64,000 nucleotides of DNA from Hormiphora californensis (lineage: Eukaryota > Ctenophora > Tentaculata > Cydippida > Pleurobrachiidae): positions 62,001 to 126,000 of the forward strand of contig CM035357.1 of assembly GCA_020137815.1 (NCBI GenBank), read 5' to 3'. A program made the translations under genes and the position numbers. Numbering within the stretch: the first letter of the stretch is position 1; each line of letters begins with the position of its first letter. Under the pieces are notes generated by a model. It worked only from the letters and a program-made list of their open reading frames with translations. It did not search any database and was not told where the DNA came from. Positions 10,836 through 61,668 of this stretch are shown here, in pieces.

Positions 10836-11304
10836 AGTGAGAGTGGACCGAATCAGAATTGGACAAGTTTGTTGTAGGTAGTAGAGATTAGCTTTCTGAG
10901 CATTTTGCATTTTTGCCGCTCAAAATCGACCCACCCATCACTGAGATATTTTTGTTATGTTGGGAGAACTCCTGTTTAATCAGTATGTATAAAACAGAAT
11001 AGAAACATTCATGGCGTTTTACTAACACATTCTGAATATAAGCAGTGAGGTTGACATGACCATGCACAGACGCAGGGCAATGCAAGCCAGCATATCAAAA
11101 ATTTAAAGAATGTGTTAGTAAAACACAAGGATTGTTTCTATCCTGTTTGATAAATACTGATCCAGCAGGAATTCTCCCAACATAACAAAAATATCTCAGT
11201 GATGGGTGGGTCGATTTTGAGCGGCAAAAACGCAAAATACTCAGAAAGCTAATCTCTACTACCTACTACAAAATTGTCAAATTCTGATTCGGTCCACTCT
11301 CACT
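10836..11304. mobile_element. piggyBac-like foldback MITE (TTAA duplication)
   Basis: It begins AGTGAGAGTGGACCG, ends with the exact complement, and is flanked by TTAA at 10832-10835 and 11305-11308. The arms are about 210 bp and nearly identical (for example CTCAGTGATGGGTGGGTCGA and its complement), with a short loop near 11060-11110. No coding capacity. The termini resemble those of the neighbouring element at 11398-12065. Confidence 0.88.
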
Positions 11305-11397
11305 TTAACGACAGGACCTCCATTTCGAATGTTGTCCAACTGTGTCATGGTATCAGCTGTTATTGTGAGATAGCAAGTTAGTTTTTGAGTGTGTTAA

Positions 11398-12065
11398 AGT
11401 AAGAGTGGCGCGCCGTGTTTTCTCACAAAACTTAGTGGATGAACGGGGAGTACCACCAGGACCATTGGTACGGTATCGAAAATTTCCAATTCTGTCTCGT
11501 TCATTAGTTATGACGTAATATGTTCATTATTTCAACTTTCATAAAATTGCTTTACAGAAAAATCTGTGCATTTTGGATTGAAATGGATGCTTGCATCGTG
11601 TTCAGCGTCAAAAAATAGCCGGGGTACCAAATTTTGGTGTCTCTACCTTGTCTGGGACGCGAGATATCGACAATTATCAAAAACGACCAAAATGGGAGAA
11701 AGAGAGTTTGTTATCTTTGGGTGCTAGTTGTTTGTGCGCGCCACCCACTTGTAACAAACTCTCTCTCTCACTTTGGTCGTTTTTGATATTTGTCGATATC
11801 TCGCGTCACAGACAAGGTAGAGACACCAAAATTTGGTACCCCGGCTATTTTTTGACGCTGAACACGATGCAAGCATCCATTTCAATCCAAAATGCACAGA
11901 TTTTTCTGTAAAGCAATTTTATGAAAGTTGAAATAATGAACATATTACGTCATAACTAACGAACGCGACAGAATTGGAAGTTTTCGATACCTTACCAATG
12001 GTCTTGGTGGTACTCGCCGTTCATCCACTAAGTTTTGTGAGAAAACACGGTGTGCCACTCTTACT
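11398..12065. mobile_element. piggyBac-like foldback MITE, second member of the family
   Basis: The terminus AGTAAGAGTGGC differs by one transition from AGTGAGAGTGG of the element at 10836. It is flanked by TTAA at 11394-11397 and 12066-12069. The arms are about 310 bp of near-perfect inverted repeat (for example GGGGTACCAAATTTTGGTGT) around a loop near 11715-11750. The plus-strand frame at 11591-11911 lies wholly within the palindrome and is not a gene. Confidence 0.88.
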
Positions 12066-12069
12066 TTAA

Positions 12070-13840
12070 AAGTGTCGCGTATTAGTTAGCTTTAGCAGCA
12101 GTTTAGGCGGGTTACAAGTGACAAAGTTTCAAATTGAACGTTAGAATCTAAACTCCTTGAATGTCAGGTTAGGGCAAATTTAGGGTTAGTGAATAGTGCA
12201 ATGTTAGGGTTATGGTTAGGGCTCGGGATTACCTATCATGTAACTTTTATTAAGCCGGTTTAACGGTTGAGTGGTTTGGTTTTTAGAGCCATTTTAGCCA
12301 TCTAGTGCAGGGTACATCTACGTCCCATGCGGGTCCAGGGCCGAGCAATCGAGCATGGACTGGGGAGCCCCAGCAGGGGAAGGGGGCGGGGCCCCATAAT
12401 GGGGACCAGGTGAAGCCCCGTGAGCAGGGCCTAGGGGAGACGGCCCCCGAAAATTTTCAGCGGAATTGGCCTTCTTTGAACTGTCTGAGTGCGTTCCGAG
12501 TACTGAAAGAATGGCTTCATCGATTTGACAAACGCCGCTGGCCCCCGATAGCAGCGCTGGATAAGGCAGCGCTTTTCAACGCTTTTCAATTCATCGATTT
12601 TCAATTTTACAAATTAAATGCAAATTCTGTGAAATCTGAACTTTTTTCAAATAGCGCGCGCTGATCTTTCTCCGCTGCAGAAAGTGTAAGGCGCGAATTA
12701 AGGTCCGGACCCGATGAGGCCAAGCTCTGTCGCGCGTTTTCAAAATTAAAAAACTTTCAAAATAAAAATAAAAAAACTTCAATCGCGTGTTCCTCTCGGA
12801 AACAATAAAATCTGGGTGCCTTTCATTGCTAACATTTCGTAGTTTTTGCGCGCGCGACGGGTTAGGGCTATCCGTTAGGGTCTGGTTAGGGTTTGGTTTG
12901 GGGTTATCGGTTAGGGCTAACGATTCTCTAACAGATACCGTTTAGTTTACTCAAATCGGCCATGTGGTTGCGTGGCTATAGCCGCTTGAAAAAAGTCGGT
13001 CTGAGTGTACTCTTTTGGTAGCGCGCACCTGTAAGGCTGCAAGGCACCCAGATTATAATCGCACCCTGTTCCTCTCACTTTAAGTTTCGAGATGAGGGGC
13101 CTCGGAAATGTTTGAAAAGCGCTTGGCAAACGTTGCTCTTCCCCGACAGCGCGGGATAAGGCAGCGCTTTTCTAGAAAAGCGCTCTGCCTCATCATGAAT
13201 CATGGGCGATGAGGCTGAGAAACTTTACAAACAAATTGCCCACCTACTCTCAAAAAAGACCAAACAGTCCTACCCCGATTGCATCCGGTATATCAGACCG
13301 AGACTATCTTTGCTGAACAGCTATTGCGATCCCAGATCCGCGCGTTCTGAGCTGTGATTGGTGGGCGTGACTTGAATGTGCATGACTTGAACATTTCCGA
13401 GTCCCCCCCTCATTTCTGCAAAACCTCTGAAGGAGCAAAATTATTATTATTTGAAAAGCGCTGCCTTATCCCGCGCTGCAACGTTTGCCAATATTATTAT
13501 TAACTCTTCATACGGTTACCCCCTTTCTCTCTTCGGCAGCTTCTCTTTGGCTGCTGGAAAGTGATGCCAATCGGTGTTGGGGTTAGTGAATCTGAAGGAG
13601 CAAAAAGCTCTCAGGTCCACTTTGAAACGGATACGACTAGAAGATCCAGACGGCTGCTATTTTATCCGTAATAATGTTATCCAAGTGGGATAGTTCCCCA
13701 CTAACTCACCGTTATCAGCGAACCGTGCTAGGAGCAGGCAGTCTACTGCAGTCCCTTACAAATGAAGGAAAACGAGTTGTCTGTAACTAAAACTGTGTCA
13801 GTGCGGTATATAAACTGTTATTACAATGTTTGTTTCTGTT
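12070..13840. other. Repeat-derived intergenic DNA with degenerate TTAGGG runs
   Basis: No gene is supported. TTAGGG or near-matches cluster at about 12168-12235 and 12858-12925. A GC-rich block at 12310-12450 resembles the G-rich part of the hAT-like element at 28.4 kb. The phrase AAAAGCGCTGCCTTATCCCG and its complement recur near 12550, 13150 and 13460, suggesting an old foldback. Confidence 0.5.
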
Positions 13841-13941
13841 ATGTAAAGTAGTATTACGATCATAATTTACAATTTTTATTAGAAAAAGTTACTCAAAACA
13901 TATTGTTCCTTTATCGGACAGTCTTCGTGGTAAAATTACTA

Positions 13942-14805
13942 CAGTCGGACCCCGATTTAGGGGCCCCCGATTTAGTGGCACCCCGATTTAGGGACAGGAT
14001 TTTTTTCCCCCAAAAATTTTTTGAATTTTTTTTTGTGAAATTTTTTTGAAAATTTTTCAAAAAGATACCAGCCACTTCCGAATCGTGTTTCGAATCAGTA
14101 AATCTTATCGCATGTCCTGCTGCTAATTAGACGGTTCGGAACGAACCGATACGTGATCCCCATGGAACCATTGAATCACAAGTTCACCAAGCGTCAAAAT
14201 TTCGATTCGATGGGGATCACATTTCGATTCGTTCCGAACCGTCTAATTAGCAGCAGGACATGCGATAAGATGCGCCGATTCGAAACACGATTCGGACGTG
14301 GCTGGTATACCTTTAAAAAAATTTTAAACTTTTTTGCAAAATTTTACAGTACGATTGTCAATGCTTTGATCGGTGCTCCCCATAAATTTTGAGAGAAAAA
14401 GTTATTTTGAAATTGTGATACTTCCTCACCCGCTTAGGGTGCCCCTATTCGGCATGGTATCACGTATCGGTTCGTTTCGAATCCGCTAATTAGACAGGAC
14501 ATCCAGTAAGCTGCACCGATTCGAAACACAAATCGGACGGGCTGGTATAACTTAGAAAATTTTTCACATTTTTTGAAAAAAAAACTATTTTATATTTTCC
14601 TATTTCTAATCAGAAATGATGATGTCATCAATACATGAATAATGCATATAACAGTTAGAGGTGTCTTTAGTCTTAATAATATAGCATTTTGGGCATAAAA
14701 TATGTTTTTATGGGCCAAATATGGCTTACCCCGATTTAGTGGACACCCCGATTTAGTGGACAAGACCCTTTCCCCCGAGGGTGTCCCTAAATCGGGGTCC
14801 GACTG
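13942..14805. mobile_element. pogo/Tc1-like MITE with TA target duplication
   Basis: The termini CAGTCGGACCCCGATTTAG and complement are flanked by TA (13940-13941, 14806-14807). The CAGT start and TA duplication are those of pogo/Tigger-type elements. An inner inverted repeat (about 14095-14300, arms containing CATGTCCTGCTGCTAATTAG) shows a second foldback nested within it. No transposase remains. Confidence 0.8.
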
Positions 14806-14995
14806 TATTCCAAAATAAAACCCTCAGATATGTCCTTTACTTAGATTTAGTTATACTTCCCGCAGTCATAATTCCAACCGCTGATTGTTAGATGGACAGT
14901 TCAAAATTGGAGGCAAGGTAAATCATGTCGCATTCTTCCTAGCCTGGGAAGTCTCTATATTATCAGGTTGTGGAGCTATGGCTGTGTGGGAAGTA

Positions 14996-15157
14996 TCGAT
15001 TTAGGGACCCCCGATTTAGTGGCACCCCGATTTAGGGACAGGATTTTTTTCCCCCGATATAGGAATTTAACCTTATTCGACCCCGATTTAGTGGACACCC
15101 CGATTTAGTGGACAAGAGCCTTTCCCCCGAGGGTGTCCCTAAATCGGGGTCCGACTG
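14996..15157. mobile_element. Partial second copy of the pogo-like MITE
   Basis: Its right end is identical in style to that at 14805, but the left terminus lacks the first about 11 bases (CAGTCGGACCC) and starts at TCGATTTAGGGA. The interior is deleted to about 160 bp. Confidence 0.75.
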
Positions 15158-15506
15158 TAGTATTAAGATGATAATTTACAATTTTTATTAGAAAAAGTTA
15201 CTCAAAACATATTGTTCCTTTATCGGACAGTCTCCGTGGTAAAACTCCAAAATAAAACCCTCAGATATGTCCTTTACTTAGATTTACTTAGATACTTCCC
15301 ACAGTCATAATTCCAACCGCTGATTAGATGGACAGTTCAAAATTGGAGGTTAGGGAAATCATGTCGCATTCTTCCTAGCCTTGGAAGTCTCTATATTATC
15401 AGGGTGTGGAGCTATGGCTGTGTGGGAAGTGTCCAAAAATCCAAGTGATTGATAGTTTGAGTTTTACTCAAGGCTGAAGCATCTTACATTTTACATGGAC
15501 AGCAAT

Positions 15507-16139
15507 TTACTTTTTGTCTTTTTTATCATTATTAAGGAGCATAGCGACACCTCCTACTACAGCTACTGCCCCTAAAACTGGGGCAGCAACAGTCCCCAGA
15601 AAGGTGGTAGCCCCGAGACTTTGAAATGTGGCAAACCAAGACCCAGCCGCTACATTCCCGATCATTGACTGAACCGTAGCTGCAGCAGATCCGGCCACAA
15701 CTCCGCTCGAGGTGAATCCAGCCATATACGGAGCAGCCACCGCCACTCCTCCAGCAATGGCTGTCTTTCCGACAGCTTTTCCCACATTGCGGTCCTCTTT
15801 AGAAGGCCCGCTTCTTTGTCTTGTAAGGTTGTAGTTCTTGTAATTCTCATAATTCTCGTTCTTTTTAGAGGGATCTGTTTTCTTCTGGTAAAACCTTTCA
15901 TTGCTCCCAAACACCTTAGGTACAAACTTCAAGGGACACCCTTCCAGTCTTTGCCTCTTCTTGACTTGTTTTATCGCCTCGAGAGCTCTCAAATGTTCGG
16001 ATTCCGGGAATTCAAGGTGGGTAAAACCAGGGTAGTTTCTCACGCGTTCTTTGAGAGCTTCCAGCGTTAGCTCCCTGTCCCCTGACTCCACCAAGAAATT
16101 CAACAAGGTAGTCAGTGTGATGTAATCTGGACTTGACAT
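15507..16139 (-). CDS. IFI6/IFI27 (ISG12)-family protein
   Basis: A 210-residue frame starts at MSSPDYITL. The in-frame Met five codons upstream lies inside a pyrimidine tract that ends in CTTGTAG|AAATG, so I read an acceptor there, with the start codon just inside the exon and an untranslated exon upstream. Residues 1-85 are charged and helical (LTLEALKERVRNYPGF, EHLRALEAIKQVKKRQ) and unassigned. Residues about 118-205 are a Gly/Ala-rich hydrophobic domain (GKTAIAGGVAVAAPYMAGF, SGVVAGSAAATVQSMIGNVA, GSWFATFQSLGATTF) that matches the ISG12 pattern GFT..G...GS.A...QS. Family members are small membrane proteins of mitochondria or ER, linked in vertebrates to interferon response and apoptosis. 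The tail is basic (NNDKKDKK). The N-terminal extension is longer than in mammalian members. Confidence 0.82.
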   Translation of the reverse strand: MSSPDYITLTTLLNFLVESGDRELTLEALKERVRNYPGFTHLEFPESEHLRALEAIKQVKKRQRLEGCPLKFVPKVFGSNERFYQKKTDPSKKNENYENYKNYNLTRQRSGPSKEDRNVGKAVGKTAIAGGVAVAAPYMAGFTSSGVVAGSAAATVQSMIGNVAAGSWFATFQSLGATTFLGTVAAPVLGAVAVVGGVAMLLNNDKKDKK

Positions 16140-16194
16140 TTCTACAAGGATCAAAGAGTAAGGAAAAAGTTGGGTTTGTTAAATTGGTAGCGGT

Positions 16195-16650
16195 AACAAG
16201 AATTATTTGCATTATGTATCCATAATGCTACGTTTCCCTGCCCTCTTCGATTTGCCATTCAGCTCGCCCAACGAGTAAGCTGTCCGCAAAATGGGGATTT
16301 GTGTTTTTCGAATTTTTGAACAAAACGCAGAACAGATTTTTCAATTTCTCCATTTTCCCCGATCAAAACGCGCGGCCGATATAAAACAAATTTTGCCGCG
16401 CATTACAGTTTATAGCCGCACGCCCCTCATAAAATTTCAATTGTTTGCGCGCGCGCATTTTACTCCGCAAGTGTCAGATCGCGCGCGCCGCGAGGTTGCC
16501 CTTCGCAACGAAAGTGTGACCAAAATGGTCCCTCTACCGATTAGTTAGTATACCAAAATGTCGTTTTCGAATTCTAACCCTGCTATGCCTTTTTACAAAG
16601 TAAAAAGGCATCCGGGTGAATGCCTTCGGCATTCACCCGGGCAGGGAAAA
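16195..16650. mobile_element. Non-autonomous element, copy 1 of a CCCTGCCC-ended family
   Basis: One end reads AATTATTTGCATTATG..ATAATGCTACGTTTCCCTGCC. The other is a hairpin (CCGGGTGAATGCC/GGCATTCACCCGG) followed by GGGCAGGGAAAAAAT. The same two ends, in the opposite orientation, bound 55420-56005. The interior is CGCG-rich. It lies directly upstream of the IFI27-like gene and may supply promoter sequence. Confidence 0.65.
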
Positions 16651-17318
16651 AATCGTTTGAAAGTGTTCTTTTAAAGAAATTCGGTAATGTTTGAGCTACT
16701 AGGAAATAAGAAAATACAATATCAATTTTAGCTAGCTTTGAGACCGTCTAAACAAATCAAGTTCAACTCAAGACAAGTCCACACAACCAGTAGAAAACAA
16801 AGTAAAGCAACAATCAAAGTATGCCAACAGTCAAAGTAACTCAATTGCACAATAGAGAAAATCCAATAAACACATTTGGCGGTTCTGAATATATATGTGA
16901 CACACCTGTTAACATGATAATATGAGGGGCAAAGTCGGGGTCTATATTATAGCATGAGGACATACCAAGTTGTTTATACGTTGCCTTGTTCGACCCTCCT
17001 TCCCCGCACAATTATACGCAGCTCTTCAAATTCAGCTCAAACACAGCTCAGGCATAAACAGTATATCCTCAGGGTTATTACAATAAATTTAGTTTAATTA
17101 TCCTCACTAAATATATGCGAGATTTAAAGCTAATTAACTATTTAGTGGGTAATGTGAATCAGCTGATTCGCTCTCTACTGAATGACTGTATATTCTAACG
17201 AACACCACGTGCATACTGAGTTTTTTATCGCGTCTTGTTATCATTGTACACATTGCACAGTAGCAGGTCTTGGTACCATTGCAATATCTAACACCAACAC
17301 ATATTTATAGGTCCCATA
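16651..17318. other. Intergenic, AT-rich
   Basis: No gene or repeat is recognised. The last about 100 bases are presumably the promoter and 5' UTR of the gene at 17319. Confidence 0.5.
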
Positions 17319-17732
17319 ATGAAACCGAAAGGAGGTGATCGAGGAGGTAGGAAAGATCACCGTGGGAAGGGTCCCTACAGGAACAACACCAGTACACAAC
17401 CCAAGGTGCATGTTGCAGTGGGGAAACACAAATGGAAGGCTCTCAGAGATCTGAAAAAGGCTCGTTTAGACGCAGGGTTATACCAGGAGACGAGGAGTGT
17501 TGTAGAGAAGAAGACCAAGTCAGATCTTGTTACAATCGCTCAGAAGAAAGCTGAGAAGATGAAGGAGGAGGGTGAGCAGGAGGTTGATAAAGAGGAGGTA
17601 CAGAGGTTGAGAGAGGAGCAGTGTGAAAAGAGGAAGAGAAATAAAAAGAAGATGACTGCTAAAACTAAACGAGGACAACCAGTTATGAAGCATCAGATTG
17701 GTTATCTGCTGCACAAGATTAAAAACTCCTGA
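17319..17732 (+). CDS. FYV7 / CCDC59 (TAP26)-like rRNA-processing protein
   Basis: A single-exon frame of 137 residues. The N-terminus is Gly/Lys/Arg-rich (MKPKGGDRGGRKDHRGKG). The middle is a Lys/Glu coiled coil (about residues 60-110). The C-terminus, TKRGQPVMKHQIGYLLHKI, carries the RGQP.M..QI..LL.KI motif that ends FYV7/CCDC59 proteins. Yeast Fyv7 is a nucleolar factor in small-subunit pre-rRNA processing, and the length fits the family. Start ATG at 17319 follows an in-frame-free AT-rich leader. A TG microsatellite follows the stop directly. Confidence 0.82.
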   Translation: MKPKGGDRGGRKDHRGKGPYRNNTSTQPKVHVAVGKHKWKALRDLKKARLDAGLYQETRSVVEKKTKSDLVTIAQKKAEKMKEEGEQEVDKEEVQRLREEQCEKRKRNKKKMTAKTKRGQPVMKHQIGYLLHKIKNS

Positions 17733-17773
<41 letters not shown>

Positions 17774-18125
17774 GCTGCAACGTTTCTTGTTTTAAATCAT
17801 CAATTTTATAACCGCTGCCCTGTTTTACTAACCCGTGTCCTTGACTGATTTGATGAACTCCACTTTTAATTAACCAATTATAACCAGTTAATTAATTAAC
17901 CAATTATTTTATTAACCAGTTAATTAACCAATGATCTCATTAACCAGTTAATTAATTATCTCATTAACCAGTTAATTAATTAACCAATTAGCCAGCTAAT
18001 TAACCAGTTAATTAACCAATTATCTCATTAGCCAGTTAATTAATTAACCAATTATTTTATTAACCAGTTAATTAATCAACCAATTAGCCAGTTAGAGAGG
18101 CACCCTTGATGTGTCTAGGAACACC
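17733..18125. repeat. TG microsatellite and AATTAACCAATTA-type tandem repeat
   Basis: A GT run (about 17737-17772) is followed by about 210 bases of imperfect TTAATTAACCAGTTAATTAACC repeats (17865-18090). Similar AATTAACCAATTAG units reappear in intron 24 of the downstream gene (38315-38905). Confidence 0.8.
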
Positions 18126-58605
<40,480 letters not shown>

Positions 58606-59202
58606 CTTATTACAATTATACACACTGTGTTATATACTTAGTTTATTAATCTATTACGTTTTTTGACTGTTTTTGTTAAAACTGAAGGGCAGCGATTTTT
58701 CCATTAGTTATTAGAACCAGTTATTATTGTACAATCATCAAATGAACGCATTGTCTTAACCGTAAAATGTTCTTGTCGTTAATTTTCTCTGGCTAATTGG
58801 TAAATGGGTAAAAATTGGCTCAGGCCAGGTATGATGATTGCTGCGCAGTTGGGGCTGTGGGAAAATACAAACGCGCGGCGCAATATTTGCGCGTGCAAAG
58901 CCGCGCACAATAGAATCAAATTTCGGGTTCAAAATTTTGTTCACGCGATCGCGCGGCCCGGACCACATTTTTTCAAATTCGAAACGTGCGTTGTCGGTTT
59001 ACGCTTATGACTTATGAGCACCACTTAACACTTTCATCCGTTTTGTTCGTTCCCAGCACTTCCCGATCAATAATCACGTTGAAAAAAAGTTAATTGAATT
59101 TCAAAACTGTACTTTTAGTGACTGAAATGGAGTTCGAGAACAAAAAAGTTTTCTGTGGAACAATTCTCCCCTAATATCACATCCTTTTCAGGCCTTCCTC
59201 CC
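58606..59202. other. 3' UTR and intergenic, CGCG-rich block
   Basis: TTATTA/AATAAA-like signals are weak. 58850-58990 is rich in GCGCG and may be old transposon sequence. At 59190 the tract CATCCTTTTCAG looks like an acceptor just before the next gene's first Met. Confidence 0.45.
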
Positions 59203-60522
59203 ATGGTATCGAATGAAATTATCGGAGTTATCGTCCTAGCCGCGGTTGCATTTGTTATAGTTGTCATCTACCTCTTCAAATGCGTATCAGACTGTTTAGC
59301 AGCTCGGAGAAAAAGCTCCGCTCCAGGGGCTTTGACAGACGAGGACCTAATTCAGATATCGTTAGAGTCTCGTGCTGATCCGATTCCTAATGATGCATAT
59401 GATGAAATGGGCCAGGACACATCAAATGCCAACCATAATGACTTTAGTCAGGTCTGTCGGTCGTTAGAGGTGGCGGCCAGGAAAGATAAATTCAATATGA
59501 TCAACCACACGGCGTGGCCTAAGGGCTATATCCCTCTTACATCTCCCTCACCGGGAGCTCCAGAATTAGGAATAGAGAGTGATGAGAACTATGATACTCC
59601 GCGTCAATCCCAGCCAGAGCAGGAGACATACAATGTGCCAATGAACCGACAATACCCAACATCACCAATCACTTACGACTGTCCTAAATCTCCAGCTGTG
59701 GTGGATGCGTCTGTTATTGTCCACCAGCCCTATCGAGATGCTGAACCACCGGGACAGGAACACCTCTATGCTCCAATTCTAAAATCACCACCTCCAGCTC
59801 CTCGATCTGCGGCTGCTGTTGAGAGCGATGCCCCCACATTCTTCCCACCCCGATCTAATGGCGGGACTGTTCCTCCCAGTGTATTTACGGAATCCTCTGA
59901 CTCTCAGAGCGTTACTACTCCCTCACAGACATATGACGTTCCACCAGGGATGATCGGTTTCCAGTCCCAACTAGAAACATATGATGTCCCACCTGGAGGT
60001 TTCCAAGAGGTTTACGATGTCCCCCCGGGAGGGTTTGTGTCCCAAGAGGTTTACGATGTACCTCCTCACCACCATGACATGATGATGTCATACCAACAGG
60101 AGACATATGACACCCCAACCTTCCAGCAGGAAACATATGATACACCAACCTTCCAGCAGGAAACAGAGAATACAGCACCAAACTCTCAGTACCCCCCAGT
60201 TAACAGTGTCTTCTTCATCCCTGATGATGTTGATCTAGATGAGTGTATTGACGAGGAGGTACCCAAGAGGCGACAAAGGAGGAACTCAACCCGATCCATC
60301 AAGACACTAGATGATATGGATCTAAATGGAAAACCCAAGAAAAAGAAGGAGGGGGATGGAACACCTAAAGCGAAGAAGAAGAGGAGGAAGTCGGTAGCGG
60401 GGTCTGAAGCGAGTGAAACACCTAGCAAACAAGGGGTAAATATTGAATTTGGGGATGGGGAGAAGAACTCACCTTTCTCGAACTTGACGGCACAGCCCAC
60501 CGCCCGGACTTATCAGCTGTAG
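59203..60522 (+). CDS. Single-pass transmembrane adaptor with nine YxxP motifs
   Basis: From the first ATG in frame the protein is 439 residues: four polar residues, a membrane span (IIGVIVLAAVAFVIVVIYLF, 6-25), then KCVSDCLAARRK, whose Cys27 and Cys31 next to the span are likely palmitoylation sites as in LAT- or PAG-type adaptors. The cytoplasmic tail carries YDTP, YNVP, YDCP, four YDVP and two more YDTP sites, the pYxxP class bound by Crk-type SH2 domains, with a strong tandem block YDVPPG(M/G). An LYAP site and Pro-rich segments follow the same logic. The end is basic (PKKKKEG, KAKKKRRKS) and could be a nuclear signal or lipid-binding patch. An AG acceptor 12 bases before the ATG means an upstream exon could add an extracellular part. 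I see no known orthologue; the adaptor role is inference. Confidence 0.8.
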   Translation: MVSNEIIGVIVLAAVAFVIVVIYLFKCVSDCLAARRKSSAPGALTDEDLIQISLESRADPIPNDAYDEMGQDTSNANHNDFSQVCRSLEVAARKDKFNMINHTAWPKGYIPLTSPSPGAPELGIESDENYDTPRQSQPEQETYNVPMNRQYPTSPITYDCPKSPAVVDASVIVHQPYRDAEPPGQEHLYAPILKSPPPAPRSAAAVESDAPTFFPPRSNGGTVPPSVFTESSDSQSVTTPSQTYDVPPGMIGFQSQLETYDVPPGGFQEVYDVPPGGFVSQEVYDVPPHHHDMMMSYQQETYDTPTFQQETYDTPTFQQETENTAPNSQYPPVNSVFFIPDDVDLDECIDEEVPKRRQRRNSTRSIKTLDDMDLNGKPKKKKEGDGTPKAKKKRRKSVAGSEASETPSKQGVNIEFGDGEKNSPFSNLTAQPTARTYQL

Positions 60523-61668
60523 CTACATTGTAGTGTATAATGTACATTGTACATTGTATATGATGTAGTGTTTGCTGGTTATAATAATACAGTCGGACCC
60601 CAACTTATCGGGATGCCCGGGGGAAAGGGTTTTGTTCGGCAAATAGGGGGTTCTGGGGTTTCGGGAACATCTGGTACATGTTGGGTTCCCGGTAAATAGG
60701 GGTCCCAATGTGTATAGCTGGTGATATATAGGGGTCCCAATGTGTATAGCTGGTGATAATATAGAGTTTTATTTTAGCATGTGATACGTTTTTTACAATG
60801 ATGACATTTTACAGATAGGTCCCGGTTTGTGCTGTTGCAATACAAGCCCCGGTAAACAACAAGTTCCACACTTGGTTACGAAGTTACCCCTTGCCTGCGC
60901 GCATGTGAGGTGTCTTCAATACCAAGTTTCACACTGAATTTGGTGGATGTTATTTTTGCCGGTTTTGCACATTCTGAATATATTTTATTATTGCACGAAA
61001 CTTCTTTCTTTTAGCGTGTGTGTTAGCTTCTCTCTCTGTATTGCAGGAACCGACCGAATCAGGAAATACTGGTCCCTGATTGGCTGATAACCAGTCACGT
61101 GACCTAAATAACGAGTTCTGATTGGTTGTTTACTTGTTTCGGTCGGTTCCTACTGTATTGTGTACCTTCCTCGATGTATCGATAAAACATTGATTTCTTT
61201 ACAGCCAATTTGTTTCTAATTCGTTTTTTTTATCTCTACACAACAACTATCTATAGCTACTATCTATTCTCTCCACCAACTATCTATCACATTAGTATCG
61301 ACTCTACTTTGCCTCCATCATGCCTCTAACTAAATCGTCTCTTCCTTCACCTCTCCTACCCACTAGACACACACACACACTATCTATAGTTTAACCTAGA
61401 CACCCACTCTCTGCTATCAATTAAATCACTTCCCCCCTAGACACAGGAAATGTGTCACACCCACTATCTGCTATCAATTATCATCTCACCTATATTCTGA
61501 CAGCTTCCAAAAAATTACAGCCCTCATTTCCTCTCTCTCTACATACTACTGGTCTCTACATCTCTCTCATTTCCTCTCTCTACACCCCCATTATATGAGT
61601 GTTACTTTCTCTAGATAACTCGCTACTTGTTGTCACAAATCTCCCCCTCTCTCTACATTTTTTTAGTC
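60523..61668. other. Intergenic, with a solo pogo-like terminus and a CACGTG/CCAAT hairpin
   Basis: ACAGTCGGACCCCAACTTAT at 60591 resembles the terminus of the MITE at 13942 but has no partner. AGGAACCGACCGAA (about 61045) and TTCGGTCGGTTCCT (about 61139) are inverted around TGATTGGCTGATAACC and CAGTCACGTGAC. 61210-61660 is CT/CA-rich. Confidence 0.5.

Larger units (their letters stand above)
13847..15440. repeat. About 280-bp direct duplication interrupted by transposons
   Basis: The segment from GTATTACGATCATAATTTAC to GCTGTGTGGGAAGT occurs twice: 13847-13939 plus 14808-14995, and again at 15160-15440. The first copy is split by the 864-bp element at 13942-14805. A second partial copy of that element sits between the two segments (14996-15157). 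The uninterrupted copy gives a paralogous empty site for the insertion. Confidence 0.85.

Noticed and set aside
11591-11911. 106-codon frame
   Set aside because: It lies entirely inside a TTAA foldback palindrome.
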